Below, piece by piece: positions 28,933 to 37,610 of a DNA stretch of 64,000 bases. The DNA lies in NCBI GenBank assembly GCA_016861105.1, contig BOKS01000001.1:186001-250000 (forward strand), written 5' to 3'. Made by a program: the position numbers and the translations under genes. Each line of letters starts with the position of its first letter. The stretch's first letter is position 1. The notes below the pieces were generated by a model. It worked only from the letters and a program-made list of their open reading frames with translations, searched no databases and had not been told where the DNA came from. Source of the stretch: Betaproteobacteria bacterium. Lineage in GTDB: Bacteria; Pseudomonadota; Gammaproteobacteria; Burkholderiales; Casimicrobiaceae.

Positions 28933-29511
28933 ATGACGCGCAGCCCGCTGCCGCGATTCGTGCTGCTGACGCTCGCGTGGCTGCCGGTCACCTTCGTCGC
29001 CTGGTACTTCGCGGCCCCCGTGCTGCTCTATCCGGTGGTGCTGCTCGCCGAGGGCACGCTGCGCCTCGGCTTCGCGGACCTCGTGCGCGCCGTCGGCGCC
29101 GACGGCGGCTCGGTGCAGGTGCTGACCACGCTCAAGCCGGGACAGGCCGCGGGCGTGGGGCAGGTCAGCGTGGACGTCAACATGCTGCTCTACGCCTACG
29201 GCATGCCGATGTTCGCCGCGCTCGTGCTCGCTGCGCGCGAGCCGCGGTGGCCGAGGATCCTGCTGATCGGCCTCGCGGCGATGCTGCCGTTCGTCGCGTG
29301 GGGCGTCGTCGCCGATTTCCTGAAGAACGTGGCGATCACCGCAGGGCCGGCGGTCGCCTCGCAGACCGGGTTCGGGGCGGCGCAGCGCGAGGTGATCGCG
29401 TTCGCGTTCCAGTTCGGCTCGCTGATCCTGCCGACCGTCGTCCCGGCCGCGATCTGGGTGCTGACCCACCGCCGGTTCCTCGAGCGGCTGCGCGAGGTGC
29501 GGACCGCGTAG
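28933..29511 (+). CDS. Exosortase H-associated membrane protein
   Basis: A 192-residue membrane protein with about four hydrophobic segments (VLLTLAWLPVTFVAWYFA near the start, YAYGMPMFAALVLA, LIGLAAMLPFVAWGVV, and LILPTVVPAAIWVL near the end). It matches the layout of the protein regularly found next to xrtH. It lies 10 bases after xrtH on the same strand, so the two are almost certainly co-transcribed. The molecular role is unknown. Confidence 0.75.
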   Translation: MTRSPLPRFVLLTLAWLPVTFVAWYFAAPVLLYPVVLLAEGTLRLGFADLVRAVGADGGSVQVLTTLKPGQAAGVGQVSVDVNMLLYAYGMPMFAALVLAAREPRWPRILLIGLAAMLPFVAWGVVADFLKNVAITAGPAVASQTGFGAAQREVIAFAFQFGSLILPTVVPAAIWVLTHRRFLERLREVRTA

Positions 29512-29530
29512 CGCGGCCCGCGGGCCGGCG

Positions 29531-31168
29531 TCAGGCGCCGGCAGGCCGCTCGCGCAGGCGGGCGCGCTGCACCTTGCCCGTGGTGGTCATCGGCAGCGCG
29601 TCGAGGAATTCGACGAACCGCGGCACCTCGTAGGGCGCGAGCGTGCGGCGGACGTGCTCCTGCAGGTCCGCGACGAGGCGCTCCGAGGCGACGTGGCCGG
29701 GGGCGAGGACGACGTACGCCTTCACGACGTTGCCGCGCGTCTCGTCGGGCGCCGGCACGACGGCAGCGTTGGCGACCGCGGGGTGGCGCACGAGGCAGTT
29801 CTCGATCTCGGAGGGGCCGATCCGGTAGCCGGCGACCTTGAAGACGTCGTCCGTGCGGCCCTGGTACCAGAGGTAGCCGTCCTCGTCCATCGTGGCGACG
29901 TCGCCGGTGCGGCACCAGTCGCCGCTGAACTTCCGGCGCGTGCCCTCGTCGTTGTTGTAGTAGCCGAGGAAGAACACGGGATCGGGCGTGCCGTCGGGCG
30001 CGATGCGGTGCACGGCGACGTCGCCGGGCTCGCCGCGCGGGACCTCGCGGCCGTCGTCGCCGAGGACCGCGATGCGGTGCCCCGGGTAGGGGCGGCCCAT
30101 CGAGCCCGGCTTCGCCGGCCAGTTCGCGTGCGAGTTGCCGACGATGTAGTTCATCTCGGTCTGGCCGAACATCTCGTTGACCGTGACGCCCAGCGCCGTC
30201 CGCGTCCACTCGAACACCGTCGTCCCGAGCGACTCCCCGGCGCTCATGACGCTGCGCAGGCTCACGTCGAAGGCGCGGCGCGGCGCGGGGTGCGCCTTCA
30301 TCATCATCTTGAGCGCGGTGGGGAACAGGAAGCTGTTGCGCACCTGGTAGCGTTCGATCAGGCGCAGCGCGCGCTCGGGATCGAAGCGGCCGCGGTAGCC
30401 GACGATCGGCTGGCCGAAGTGGAGCGTCGGCAGCAGCGCGTCCATCAGCCCCCCCGTCCACGCCCAGTCGGCGGGCGACCAGAAGACGTCGCCGGGCTGC
30501 GGATAGCCGTCGTGCGAGTAGACGAACCCCGGCAGGTTGCCGATCAGGCACGAATGCGGCATCAGCGCACCCTTCGGCGGGCCGGTCGTGCCGCTGGTGT
30601 AGATGATCAGCGCCGGATCGGTGGGCCTGGTGGCGACCGGGGTGTGGCGGCGCGACGCGCGCTCGACGAGCCGCGCGCACGGCGTGACGAACGACTCGGC
30701 GGCGCCGGCCACGCCGACCACGTGCTCGAGCGCGGGCAGGCGCGTACGCAGCGGCGCCAGGTTCGGCAGCGACTGCGGGTCGACGAACGCGACCTTCGCA
30801 CCGCTGTCGGCGAGCCGGAACTCGAGCGCATCGGGCCCGAAGAGGAACGACAGCGGAACGGCGAGCGCGCCGAGCTTGTACGTCGCGAGGTGCGCGACGA
30901 TGGTCTCTGGCCGCTGCGGCAGGATCAGCGCGACCTTGTCCCCGCGTCCCACGCCGAGGGCGGCGAGCGCGTTCGCCAGCCGGCAGGCCTGCTGCTCGAG
31001 GTCCCAGAAGGTGAAGGCCGCCGTGGCGCCGTCCTCGTCCTCCCAGTAGAGGGCGAAGCGCGTGCGGTCCGCGGCCCAGCGCCCGCAGGCGGCGTCCGCG
31101 ATGTTGAACGACGCGGGCACCTGCCAGCGCCAGGCGGCGTGGAGTTCGGCGTACCGGTCGGGTGTCAC
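29531..31168 (-). CDS. Acyl-CoA synthetase (AMP-dependent ligase)
   Basis: A 545-residue AMP-forming ligase that couples a carboxylic acid to CoA through an acyl-adenylate. The family core is clear: YTSGTTGPPKGALMPH, FGQTEMNY in the adenylate-binding region, and GYRIGPSEIE and MTTTGKVQRA in the C-terminal domain. It is closest in pattern to medium-chain acyl-CoA synthetases of the AcsM type. The substrate is not known. I chose the GTG at 31168 (VTPDRYAELHAAWRW); upstream the frame is Arg-rich and unlike a protein. Confidence 0.9.
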   Translation of the reverse strand: MTPDRYAELHAAWRWQVPASFNIADAACGRWAADRTRFALYWEDEDGATAAFTFWDLEQQACRLANALAALGVGRGDKVALILPQRPETIVAHLATYKLGALAVPLSFLFGPDALEFRLADSGAKVAFVDPQSLPNLAPLRTRLPALEHVVGVAGAAESFVTPCARLVERASRRHTPVATRPTDPALIIYTSGTTGPPKGALMPHSCLIGNLPGFVYSHDGYPQPGDVFWSPADWAWTGGLMDALLPTLHFGQPIVGYRGRFDPERALRLIERYQVRNSFLFPTALKMMMKAHPAPRRAFDVSLRSVMSAGESLGTTVFEWTRTALGVTVNEMFGQTEMNYIVGNSHANWPAKPGSMGRPYPGHRIAVLGDDGREVPRGEPGDVAVHRIAPDGTPDPVFFLGYYNNDEGTRRKFSGDWCRTGDVATMDEDGYLWYQGRTDDVFKVAGYRIGPSEIENCLVRHPAVANAAVVPAPDETRGNVVKAYVVLAPGHVASERLVADLQEHVRRTLAPYEVPRFVEFLDALPMTTTGKVQRARLRERPAGA

Positions 31169-31475
31169 GGGCGTGGTCGGTCGAGGGCTGCGGGAACGCG
31201 TCGGGCACGGCCGGCGACCATCTGCGTGGCCTCGCGGCGCGCGCCGCCTCGCATGAACGCGCCGGACGACCCCGCCGCGACCGGCCCGCACCGCGACCCG
31301 TCGGGACGCGCGCTTGCGATCGCCGGCGTCCTCGTGGTCCCGGCACGTCGCGCCGGCCACGCCCCGCGGGCCGGGCCCGGCCATCGTACCGGGAAAGGGG
31401 CGCGCGCATCCACTGGTGAAGCAGGCGTCCGCGGCGCGCCCCCCCGGGGGCACCGAGGCGTTCCGGCCGCGGCCT

Positions 31476-33170
31476 TCAGCCCGCCGCGTGCGCGGGCAGG
31501 ACCGTCTCGCCCTCGATCGGCTCGATCGCGGTCCACACCCAGTCGGGCTGCTGCTCGAGCAGCCGGCCGAGGCGCAGCCGCGTCGCCGTCTTGCGCGCCA
31601 GCAGCTTGACCTTGCGCGACGGCTGGTACTCGATGGCGGGGAGCATCAGCGACTGGACGGCGACGTCGGAGCCGCGCTTGCGCACGCCGAGGAGCAGCGC
31701 GGGGAACGTGCGTCCGTTGACGGTCGGGATCTCGCCGTCGACGGAATAGTCGGGCTCGGCCGCCTTGCGCTGCTCGACCAGGTCGACCCCCGCGAGCTGC
31801 GTCGCGATGACCTGCAGCCCGATCTCGGCGCGGTCGCTGGTGAGGCGGCGCATCCGCCGGACGACGCCGGCCGTCCAGTCGCGCTGCCCGTGCGGCCGCA
31901 GCGCCACGACGGTGCCGAGCGTCACCGCGTTGGCCACCACCATCGGCGCGATCAGGCGGAACCCGGTCTGCGAGACGTCCTTCACCTCCCACGGCCCGCC
32001 GGGCGCCGCGTGCGCCGCCAGACGCCGGCGCGCCTGCTCGGCGATGCGGTCGCGCTCGTTGCGCACGCGTCCGAACGTCGCGAACTCCATGGTGCCGCCG
32101 TAGCTCTGGCCGACCTCCGCGTACGCCACGGGGTTGCGCTCCTCGTCGCGCAGGTAGCCCGCGATGTTGGCGAAGCCGACGATGGCGTCGACCGTCCCCG
32201 CGGCCGCGGTGCGCTCGCCGCGGCGGGCGAACGGCCGGAACTCGGGGTCCGCCTGCGCCGCCAGCTTCTGCAGCAGCGCGAGCTGCTCGGCGCGCTTCGG
32301 CGTGCGGCCGGACAGTGGCTGCGTGCGGATCTTCTGCTCGAGCACGACGATGTTCTGCAGCAGCACCGCGTGCAGCGGGCGCGTGTCGAGGAACAGCACG
32401 CGCCCTTCCAGCGCGCCGGGGCCGCGCCGCTTCAGGCCCTCGCGCCCGCCGAGGTCGACGTAGAACGACGACAGCTCGGTGGCCTCGAGCGTCAGCCGCA
32501 GCGGCTGGCACCAGCCGTCCAGCTCGTCGGCGACATACTCGAGGTGGCGTGGCGTCGTGTTGCCCGCGTGCACGAGCTGCAGGACGAGCACGACCAGGTA
32601 CTCGTGCTCGATCGTCGTCGTGCCGCCGGCCGGATCGAGCGCCAGCGGCACGCGCTCCAGCTTGCGCGACAGCGCGAGCGAGAACAGGCCGTGCAGCTCG
32701 GCCCACTTCGCGGGGATCCACGACTCGTAGCGGTAGAGCCGGATCTTCGCGTCGCGCCCGCAGTGCATCACCTGCCGGGCGATCAGCTCGGCCTGCATCT
32801 GCTGCCAGCGGGCCGCGCCGCCGTGCTCGGCCAGGTCGCGCGCGAACGCCTGGTAGGCGAGCAGGAACGCCTGCGTGAGGTCGAACAGCGCCGACCACAG
32901 CTGGTTCTCGATGCGCGAGCTGCGGCTCGCGTGCTCGATGTACTGCGCCGTCAGCGCGCGCCGCAGGTCGGCGGCGTGCGCGTCCAGCGCGAAGACCGCC
33001 TCCAGCTGGGCCGCCCCGCGGCGGGTCGTGCGGTCGGCGATGCGGCCGAGCTCGGTCAGCAGCGCCGCGTGCGCTGCCAGAGGATCCTGCGCGGGAAAGG
33101 TGGCGAGCCAGCGCTGCGCGCTCTTCGCGTCGGCGAGCGGGTCGCGGGCGGTCTTGCCGAAGCCGAACAT
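31476..33170 (-). CDS. PilZ-domain protein, putative c-di-GMP effector
   Basis: A 564-residue cytoplasmic protein with no membrane segments. The first 370 residues are helical and match no domain I can name. The C-terminal part has a PilZ-like core: RRR at 381-383 and DVSQTG at 398-403, fitting the c-di-GMP binding pattern RxxxR / (D/N)xSxxG, followed by RRMRRLTSDRAEIGLQV. It is therefore probably a c-di-GMP-binding effector. The chosen ATG at 33170 gives the typical MFGFGK start. What it controls is not known. Confidence 0.75.
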   Translation of the reverse strand: MFGFGKTARDPLADAKSAQRWLATFPAQDPLAAHAALLTELGRIADRTTRRGAAQLEAVFALDAHAADLRRALTAQYIEHASRSSRIENQLWSALFDLTQAFLLAYQAFARDLAEHGGAARWQQMQAELIARQVMHCGRDAKIRLYRYESWIPAKWAELHGLFSLALSRKLERVPLALDPAGGTTTIEHEYLVVLVLQLVHAGNTTPRHLEYVADELDGWCQPLRLTLEATELSSFYVDLGGREGLKRRGPGALEGRVLFLDTRPLHAVLLQNIVVLEQKIRTQPLSGRTPKRAEQLALLQKLAAQADPEFRPFARRGERTAAAGTVDAIVGFANIAGYLRDEERNPVAYAEVGQSYGGTMEFATFGRVRNERDRIAEQARRRLAAHAAPGGPWEVKDVSQTGFRLIAPMVVANAVTLGTVVALRPHGQRDWTAGVVRRMRRLTSDRAEIGLQVIATQLAGVDLVEQRKAAEPDYSVDGEIPTVNGRTFPALLLGVRKRGSDVAVQSLMLPAIEYQPSRKVKLLARKTATRLRLGRLLEQQPDWVWTAIEPIEGETVLPAHAAG

Positions 33171-33403
33171 CGTTGCGGTCCTGGGCCCGGGGGCGTGGAA
33201 GGGGCGATCGCAAGAACCGCGCCGGTGCTCGCGAGGGCGCACGAAAGCCGCGCCCGGCCCGGCCGGGCGCGGCGACGGCGGGACCGATGATCGCCGGAAC
33301 GCCGGCGGCCCGGCAAGTGCCGCTTATCGCGTGTGGCACGCAAAGTGCATGACACCGCATGCCCGGAACGCCCGGTGTCGAACGAGCGCCCCGGTCAACT
33401 GAC

Positions 33404-33409
33404 TATACT
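33404..33409 (+). promoter_or_regulatory. Possible -10 box ahead of the MerR-like gene
   Basis: TATACT (5 of 6 consensus bases) lies 58 bases before the ATG at 33468. No convincing -35 box is seen; MerR-type promoters often have a longer spacer. The 297 bases between the PilZ gene start (33170) and this gene hold no other feature I can support. Confidence 0.35.
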
Positions 33410-33467
33410 GCTGTGCACGACCCCCTGCACGCCGCGACCTGCCGTACAACGACCAGGAAAGACGACG

Positions 33468-34490
33468 ATGGGCATCCTCATCAAGGCACCGACCCGGCAC
33501 CGGGACCCGGTGGTGGCACCCGTGGAAGCGAATGACGCGTCTGCCGACACCAGTGGTGCACTGCACATCCGCGAGGTCGTGCGCATCACCGGCCTGCGCC
33601 GGGAGCAGCTCTACATGTGGCAGCGGCGCTACGGCTTCCCGGCGCCGCTGCGCGACCCCTTCGGCGACCGCGTCTACCCGCCCGACCAGGTGGCGCGCCT
33701 CAAGCTGATCAAGCAGCTGCTGTCGGAAGGCTGGCGCGCCGGCGCGGTCGTCCCGCTCGCCGACAGCGCGCTGCAGTCGATGCTGGGGCTGACGGCGAGC
33801 GAGCCGGCGCCGCTGCCCTCCGAGATCGAGACCGCCGTGGGCCTGCTCGCGCAGCACCGCGTCGGCGAACTCGTGAACCACCTGTCGAAGCTGCTCGTCG
33901 GACAGGGGCTGCGCAAGTTCCTCGAGCAGACGCTGATCCCGCTGAACGAGGCCGTGCACGAGCGCGTCGTCCGCGGCGAGATGCAGAACTTCCAGGAGCT
34001 GCGCTTCGCGGACCTCGCCCAGCGGCTGCTGCGCGACGTCACGCGCCTGGTCCGGCCCACGCGCGACGCGCGCCAGATCCTGCTCGCGACGCCGCCGAAC
34101 GACCCGAACCAGCTGGGACTCGCGATCCTCGAGCTGCTGCTGTTCACCGAGGGCATCAACTGCCTGACGCTGGGCGCCGGCGTCCCGGCGCAGGAGATCG
34201 CGGGGGCGGCCAAGGCCTACAAGGTCCACCTCGTCGTGCTCCTGTTCGACCGGGGCATCTCGGGCAAGATCGCCGGCCAGGAGATCCGCGGCCTGCGCAG
34301 CGCGCTTCCGGCGGACCTGCCGCTGATCGTCAGCGGACGGGCCGTCAACCTCCTCGCCAAGCCGATCGCCAGCGTGCGCACGGCCGCCGACTTCAGCTCC
34401 GTGATGGGCACGATGCGCGAGCTCGGCGTCCTGCCGCTGACGCCGATGTCGCTGGTCGGCATGCTGCCGGAGACGCAGTCGCGCGCCTGA
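33468..34490 (+). CDS. MerR family regulator with a B12-type domain lacking cobalamin ligands
   Basis: A 340-residue regulator. The N-terminal MerR helix-turn-helix (about residues 31-100) contains LHIREVVRITGLRREQLYMW and YGFPAPLR. A helical region and a Rossmann-like domain follow, as in CarH/LitR-type light sensors. The residues that hold cobalamin are changed: DPNQLG at 212-217 stands where DxHxxG is expected, so the His ligand is Asn214. The helical domain's W-x9-EH motif reads V..QNFQEL, without Trp or His. The domain may have kept its fold but lost the cofactor. A ribosome site AGGAAAG precedes the chosen ATG. Confidence 0.85.
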   Translation: MGILIKAPTRHRDPVVAPVEANDASADTSGALHIREVVRITGLRREQLYMWQRRYGFPAPLRDPFGDRVYPPDQVARLKLIKQLLSEGWRAGAVVPLADSALQSMLGLTASEPAPLPSEIETAVGLLAQHRVGELVNHLSKLLVGQGLRKFLEQTLIPLNEAVHERVVRGEMQNFQELRFADLAQRLLRDVTRLVRPTRDARQILLATPPNDPNQLGLAILELLLFTEGINCLTLGAGVPAQEIAGAAKAYKVHLVVLLFDRGISGKIAGQEIRGLRSALPADLPLIVSGRAVNLLAKPIASVRTAADFSSVMGTMRELGVLPLTPMSLVGMLPETQSRA

Positions 34491-34554
34491 CGCCCGCCGC
34501 CCGCCGCGCACGCGCGCCCTCCGGCGCGTGCGCGGGCTGTGCTACCTTGGCGGG

Positions 34555-34734
34555 GTGACGCCCGCTCCTCCGGTCACCGACGGCGCGGCGCTGCCGCGCC
34601 GCCGCTTCCTGGTCCGCCGCGTGGTCTGGCACACGGTCGGCCTCGTGCTGGCCGCGCTGCTCACGTGGCTGGTGCTGCGCGGCTACCGCGATCCCGGGCT
34701 GATGCTGGACCTCGCCAACTGGCGCCTGTGCTGA
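34555..34734 (+). CDS. Small membrane protein
   Basis: A 59-residue protein with one strong membrane segment (VVWHTVGLVLAALLTWLVL) preceded by a basic stretch (RRRFLVRR). The GTG at 34555 is the likely start; a GTG at 34528 adds nine residues. A second tiny membrane protein follows at 34756. I do not recognise either. The pair may be co-transcribed. Confidence 0.55.
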   Translation: MTPAPPVTDGAALPRRRFLVRRVVWHTVGLVLAALLTWLVLRGYRDPGLMLDLANWRLC

Positions 34735-34755
34735 CGCACCCGCGCGGCGCCCGCG

Positions 34756-34956
34756 ATGGTCCTCGTGTTCCGCGTCCTCGGCCTCGCCGGCGTCGTCCTG
34801 CTCGGGGCAGCGCTGGCGATCGCGCCGATCGCGGCCTTCGAGCGCCGGATGATCGTCGTCTCCGCACTCGGCATCGCCGGCATCGCCTGCCTGCTCGTCG
34901 CGTGGCTGGCGCGGCGGTTCGCGCCGCGCGCACCGCCGGACGACGCGGCGCAGTGA
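34756..34956 (+). CDS. Small membrane protein
   Basis: A 66-residue protein with two hydrophobic segments (LVFRVLGLAGVVLLGAALAI and VVSALGIAGIACLLVAWLA) and a short polar tail. It follows the previous small membrane protein after 21 bases. Its function is unknown. Confidence 0.6.
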   Translation: MVLVFRVLGLAGVVLLGAALAIAPIAAFERRMIVVSALGIAGIACLLVAWLARRFAPRAPPDDAAQ

Positions 34957-34969
34957 TCCCCTTGCCCGC

Positions 34970-35371
34970 TCAGGGCTCGTCGAGGAAGTCCTGCAGCCGG
35001 CGGCGGTCGCGCTTGGTCGGCCGGCCGTCGAAGCGCGGCGCAGCCGCGCGCTCGGCGCGCCGGCGCGCGAGCTCCGCCTCCCGTGCCGCGCGGCCGGCCT
35101 CCGTCTCGCGGTAGAGCAATGCGGCTCGCGCCGCCGGGCCCCGGCGCTCGTCCACGCCGAGCACGTCGACCTCCAACACCAGGCCGTCGCGCCGGATGCT
35201 GAGCCGGTCGCCGGCGCGCACGGCGTGCGCGGGCTTGACGCGCTCGTCGCGCAGGCGCACCTGCCCCGCCTCGACGGCAGCCGCGGCGAGGCTGCGCGTC
35301 CGGAAGAAGCGCGCCGCCCACAGCCACTTGTCGATGCGCAGCCGCGGCGGGGGCTCGCCGCCGGCGCTCAT
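34970..35371 (-). CDS. S4 domain RNA-binding protein, Hsp15 type
   Basis: A 133-residue protein with an S4 domain (about residues 10-70: LRIDKWLWAARFFRTRSLAA, VEAGQVRLRDERVKPAHAVR) and a basic C-terminal tail. This is the Hsp15 pattern; in E. coli that protein binds the 50S subunit carrying stalled nascent chains. It starts with an ATGA overlap on the stop of the upstream PaiB-like gene and belongs to a long minus-strand run with hsp33 and the BPH protease, which suggests a protein-quality-control theme. Confidence 0.85.
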   Translation of the reverse strand: MSAGGEPPPRLRIDKWLWAARFFRTRSLAAAAVEAGQVRLRDERVKPAHAVRAGDRLSIRRDGLVLEVDVLGVDERRGPAARAALLYRETEAGRAAREAELARRRAERAAAPRFDGRPTKRDRRRLQDFLDEP

Positions 35372-35988
35372 CGGGAAGTGCGCACCAGGCGCATCCAAGC
35401 CGCGGTCCGGCGCGCATCCGCGTCGGGGCTGGCGGCGAGGGCGTCCGCGACGCGGCCGGCGTCGGACGGCGTGCGGTTCTGCGAGAGCTTGAGCTTCGCC
35501 GTCACGCGCGTCATCGGCAGGCGGAAGGCGACGATGCCGCCCAGCATCGCCGCGCGCCGCGTGCCGTCCAGCGCGAAGCGCCAGGCGGCGTCGGCGGTGC
35601 CCTCGAAGCGCTCGACCATGTGCGCCATCAGCCGCTCCACGACGTCGCGGTCCGCGACGAGGCGCGCGCACCCCGCGACGTGCACCGTCACGTAGTTCCA
35701 CGTCGGGACGGCGGCTTCGGGGACCTCGTACCACGTCGGCGACACGTACGCGTGCGGCCCGGCGAAGACCGCGACCGAGTCCGCGCTCCCGAGCGCGCGC
35801 CAGTGCGGGTTGCCGCGCGCCACGTGGCCGACGAGAGCGTCGTCGCCGTCGCGCAGCAGCGGCAGGTGCGTGATCTGCGGCTCGCCGGCGAGCGGCGTCA
35901 CGAGGATCGCGAACGGATGCTCGTCGATCACGCGCAGCGCCAGCGCCGGGTCGGTCGGGGCGAAGGCGGGGGGCACGTACAGCGGCAT
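35368..35988 (-). CDS. FMN-binding negative transcriptional regulator, PaiB type
   Basis: A 206-residue protein of the PaiB family, which has a split-barrel FMN-binding fold. Typical features are MPLYVPPAFAPTD at the N-terminus, HLPLLRDGDDALVGHVAR, and VPTWNYVTVHVAGCARLV. Family members are named as repressors of protease or sporulation genes in Bacillus, but most are uncharacterised. It overlaps the Hsp15-like gene by 4 bases and lies 10 bases after hsp33. Confidence 0.85.
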   Translation of the reverse strand: MPLYVPPAFAPTDPALALRVIDEHPFAILVTPLAGEPQITHLPLLRDGDDALVGHVARGNPHWRALGSADSVAVFAGPHAYVSPTWYEVPEAAVPTWNYVTVHVAGCARLVADRDVVERLMAHMVERFEGTADAAWRFALDGTRRAAMLGGIVAFRLPMTRVTAKLKLSQNRTPSDAGRVADALAASPDADARRTAAWMRLVRTSR

Positions 35989-35998
35989 CGGCGGCGCC

Positions 35999-36922
35999 TC
36001 AGTGGCGCGTGGGCGCCGCGCCGGGCGCGGCGGCGAACAGCGCGCGCGCCTCGTCGGGCGCGAACAGGTACGCGCGCCCGCAGAATTCGCAGACGACCTC
36101 GATGCGTCCCTGCTCGGCGAGCGCGGCCTCGATCTCCTGGCGCCCGGCGATGCGCAGCGCGCCCTCCACGCGGCCTTGCGTGCAGGAGCAGGCGAAGTGC
36201 GGCGCGACCGGGCGGAAGACGCGCAGGTCGCGCCCCGGGAACAGCGCGGTCAGCCCGGCGTCGCTGGTCGCCGCGAGCCCCAGCGCCGCCATGTCCGCCG
36301 CGTCGAGCGCGGCGCTCGCCTCGCGCCACGCCTCGTCGTCGTGCCCGGCCGCGCCGGGAAGCCGCTGCACCAGCACCCCGGCGACGTCGTCGCCTGCCTG
36401 CGCCAGCGCGAGCCGCGAGGCGACCTGCTCCGAAGCGCCGAGGTAGTGCTCGAGCATCGCGGCGACCGAGCCCCCCTCGAGCGCGACGATGCCCTGCGTC
36501 ATTGCGCCTTCGGCGCGCGGATCGAGCGTGATGGCGAGGCGCGCGGACGCGGGCCCGCCCGCGAGGTCGTGCAGCGACGCGTCGGGCGGCAGCGCACGCA
36601 CGCGCGCCTCGTCCCACTGCGCCGTGGCGCGCAGCGCGAGCGACGTGCTGCACTCCACCACGATCAGCCGCACCGGCCCGTCGCCGGCGAGCTGCACGAT
36701 CAGCGTGCCGTCGAACTTGAGCGAGCCGGCGAGCAGGCTCGCGCACGCCGCCAGCTCGCGCAGCACGCGCGCCAGCGCCGGCGGGTAGGGGTGCGCGGCG
36801 ACGATGGCCCGTGACGTCGCCGCGAGGTGGACGCGCGCGCCGCGCACTCCCGCGCCCTCGAACAGGAAGCGCGAGAACGTGTCGCGCGGAAGCGCGGCCC
36901 CCGGCTGCGGCGCGGCGCTCAC
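35999..36922 (-). CDS. hslO: Redox-regulated chaperone Hsp33
   Basis: A 307-residue chaperone that is activated when its zinc-binding cysteines are oxidised. The C-terminal CxC and CxxC pairs are present as CSCTQGRVEGAL and CEFCGRAY. The N-terminal domain has FEGAGVRGARVHL. The likely start is the GTG at 36922, overlapping the upstream protease stop as GTGA; the frame runs on upstream with low-complexity sequence. It is encoded with the BPH protease, fitting a stress role. Confidence 0.92.
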   Translation of the reverse strand: MSAAPQPGAALPRDTFSRFLFEGAGVRGARVHLAATSRAIVAAHPYPPALARVLRELAACASLLAGSLKFDGTLIVQLAGDGPVRLIVVECSTSLALRATAQWDEARVRALPPDASLHDLAGGPASARLAITLDPRAEGAMTQGIVALEGGSVAAMLEHYLGASEQVASRLALAQAGDDVAGVLVQRLPGAAGHDDEAWREASAALDAADMAALGLAATSDAGLTALFPGRDLRVFRPVAPHFACSCTQGRVEGALRIAGRQEIEAALAEQGRIEVVCEFCGRAYLFAPDEARALFAAAPGAAPTRH

Positions 36923-37485
36923 CGGGCCCGGATCGCGTAGAGCGTCATCGGCAGCGCGGAGTTGCGGTCGAACGTCGCTCCGGCCTCGATGCCGGCCTTG
37001 GCGATGGCCTCCGCCGTGCGCAGCCGCGGGTAGAGGGCGTACATCGCGCCGAGCGCGACCTCCTTGCCGGAGCCCACGGCCCAGAACTGCGAGTACTCGA
37101 ACACCTCCCGCATCGAGTAGACGCCGTAGATGCCCGTGGCGTTGACCACCAGCGCGGTGATCTGCGTCGACTCGTAGGGGTCGTCCTCCTCCTCCTTCGG
37201 ATTGAGGTAGTGCTGCTCCTTGAGGATCGGGTGCAGCCTGCGCATCGACTCGAAGATCGCGAGTCGCGAGCCGAAGTCGCAGTCGGGATGCTGCTTCAGC
37301 AGGCTCTCGAACACGAGCTGGTGCGCGGCCGAGCCGCACAGCCCGATGTAGGACTCGCGGTGGCGCACGATCTTGTCGTAGCTGCGGTCGTACTGCGAGG
37401 GGAGGCGGACGTCGCCGAACGTGGTGAGCGAATCGGCGGCGATGACGATCTGGTCGTGCTTGCGCACGGCGACGAGCGTGGTCAT
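36919..37485 (-). CDS. Betaproteobacterial proteasome homolog (BPH)
   Basis: A 188-residue Ntn-hydrolase of the proteasome beta-subunit superfamily. It begins MTTLVAVRK, so removal of the first Met exposes a threonine nucleophile. In mature numbering Asp17 (AAD) is in the usual place and Lys37 stands where Lys33 is expected. It is not HslV: the GGDGQVSLG region is replaced by AADSLTTFGD, and no hslU ATPase gene lies beside it. The pattern fits BPH, a self-assembling double ring described in Betaproteobacteria. It shares overlaps with hsp33 and follows gluQ after an intergenic gap of about 125 bases. Confidence 0.8.
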   Translation of the reverse strand: MTTLVAVRKHDQIVIAADSLTTFGDVRLPSQYDRSYDKIVRHRESYIGLCGSAAHQLVFESLLKQHPDCDFGSRLAIFESMRRLHPILKEQHYLNPKEEEDDPYESTQITALVVNATGIYGVYSMREVFEYSQFWAVGSGKEVALGAMYALYPRLRTAEAIAKAGIEAGATFDRNSALPMTLYAIRAR

Positions 37486-37610
37486 GCGGCGGTGACGTGG
37501 CGGCGCGGACGGCGCCGCGCTGCGGGGCGCGCGGCGGGCGCGAACGGCCGGGGTTGCGTCGGCGGGAGCGCGGCATTATACGCCGCGGCCCGGCGCGGGC
37601 CGGCGGCGCT

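Noticed and set aside
36919..37485. Calling this gene hslV.
   Set aside because: The early HslV motif is missing, the Lys is shifted and no hslU is adjacent; BPH fits better.
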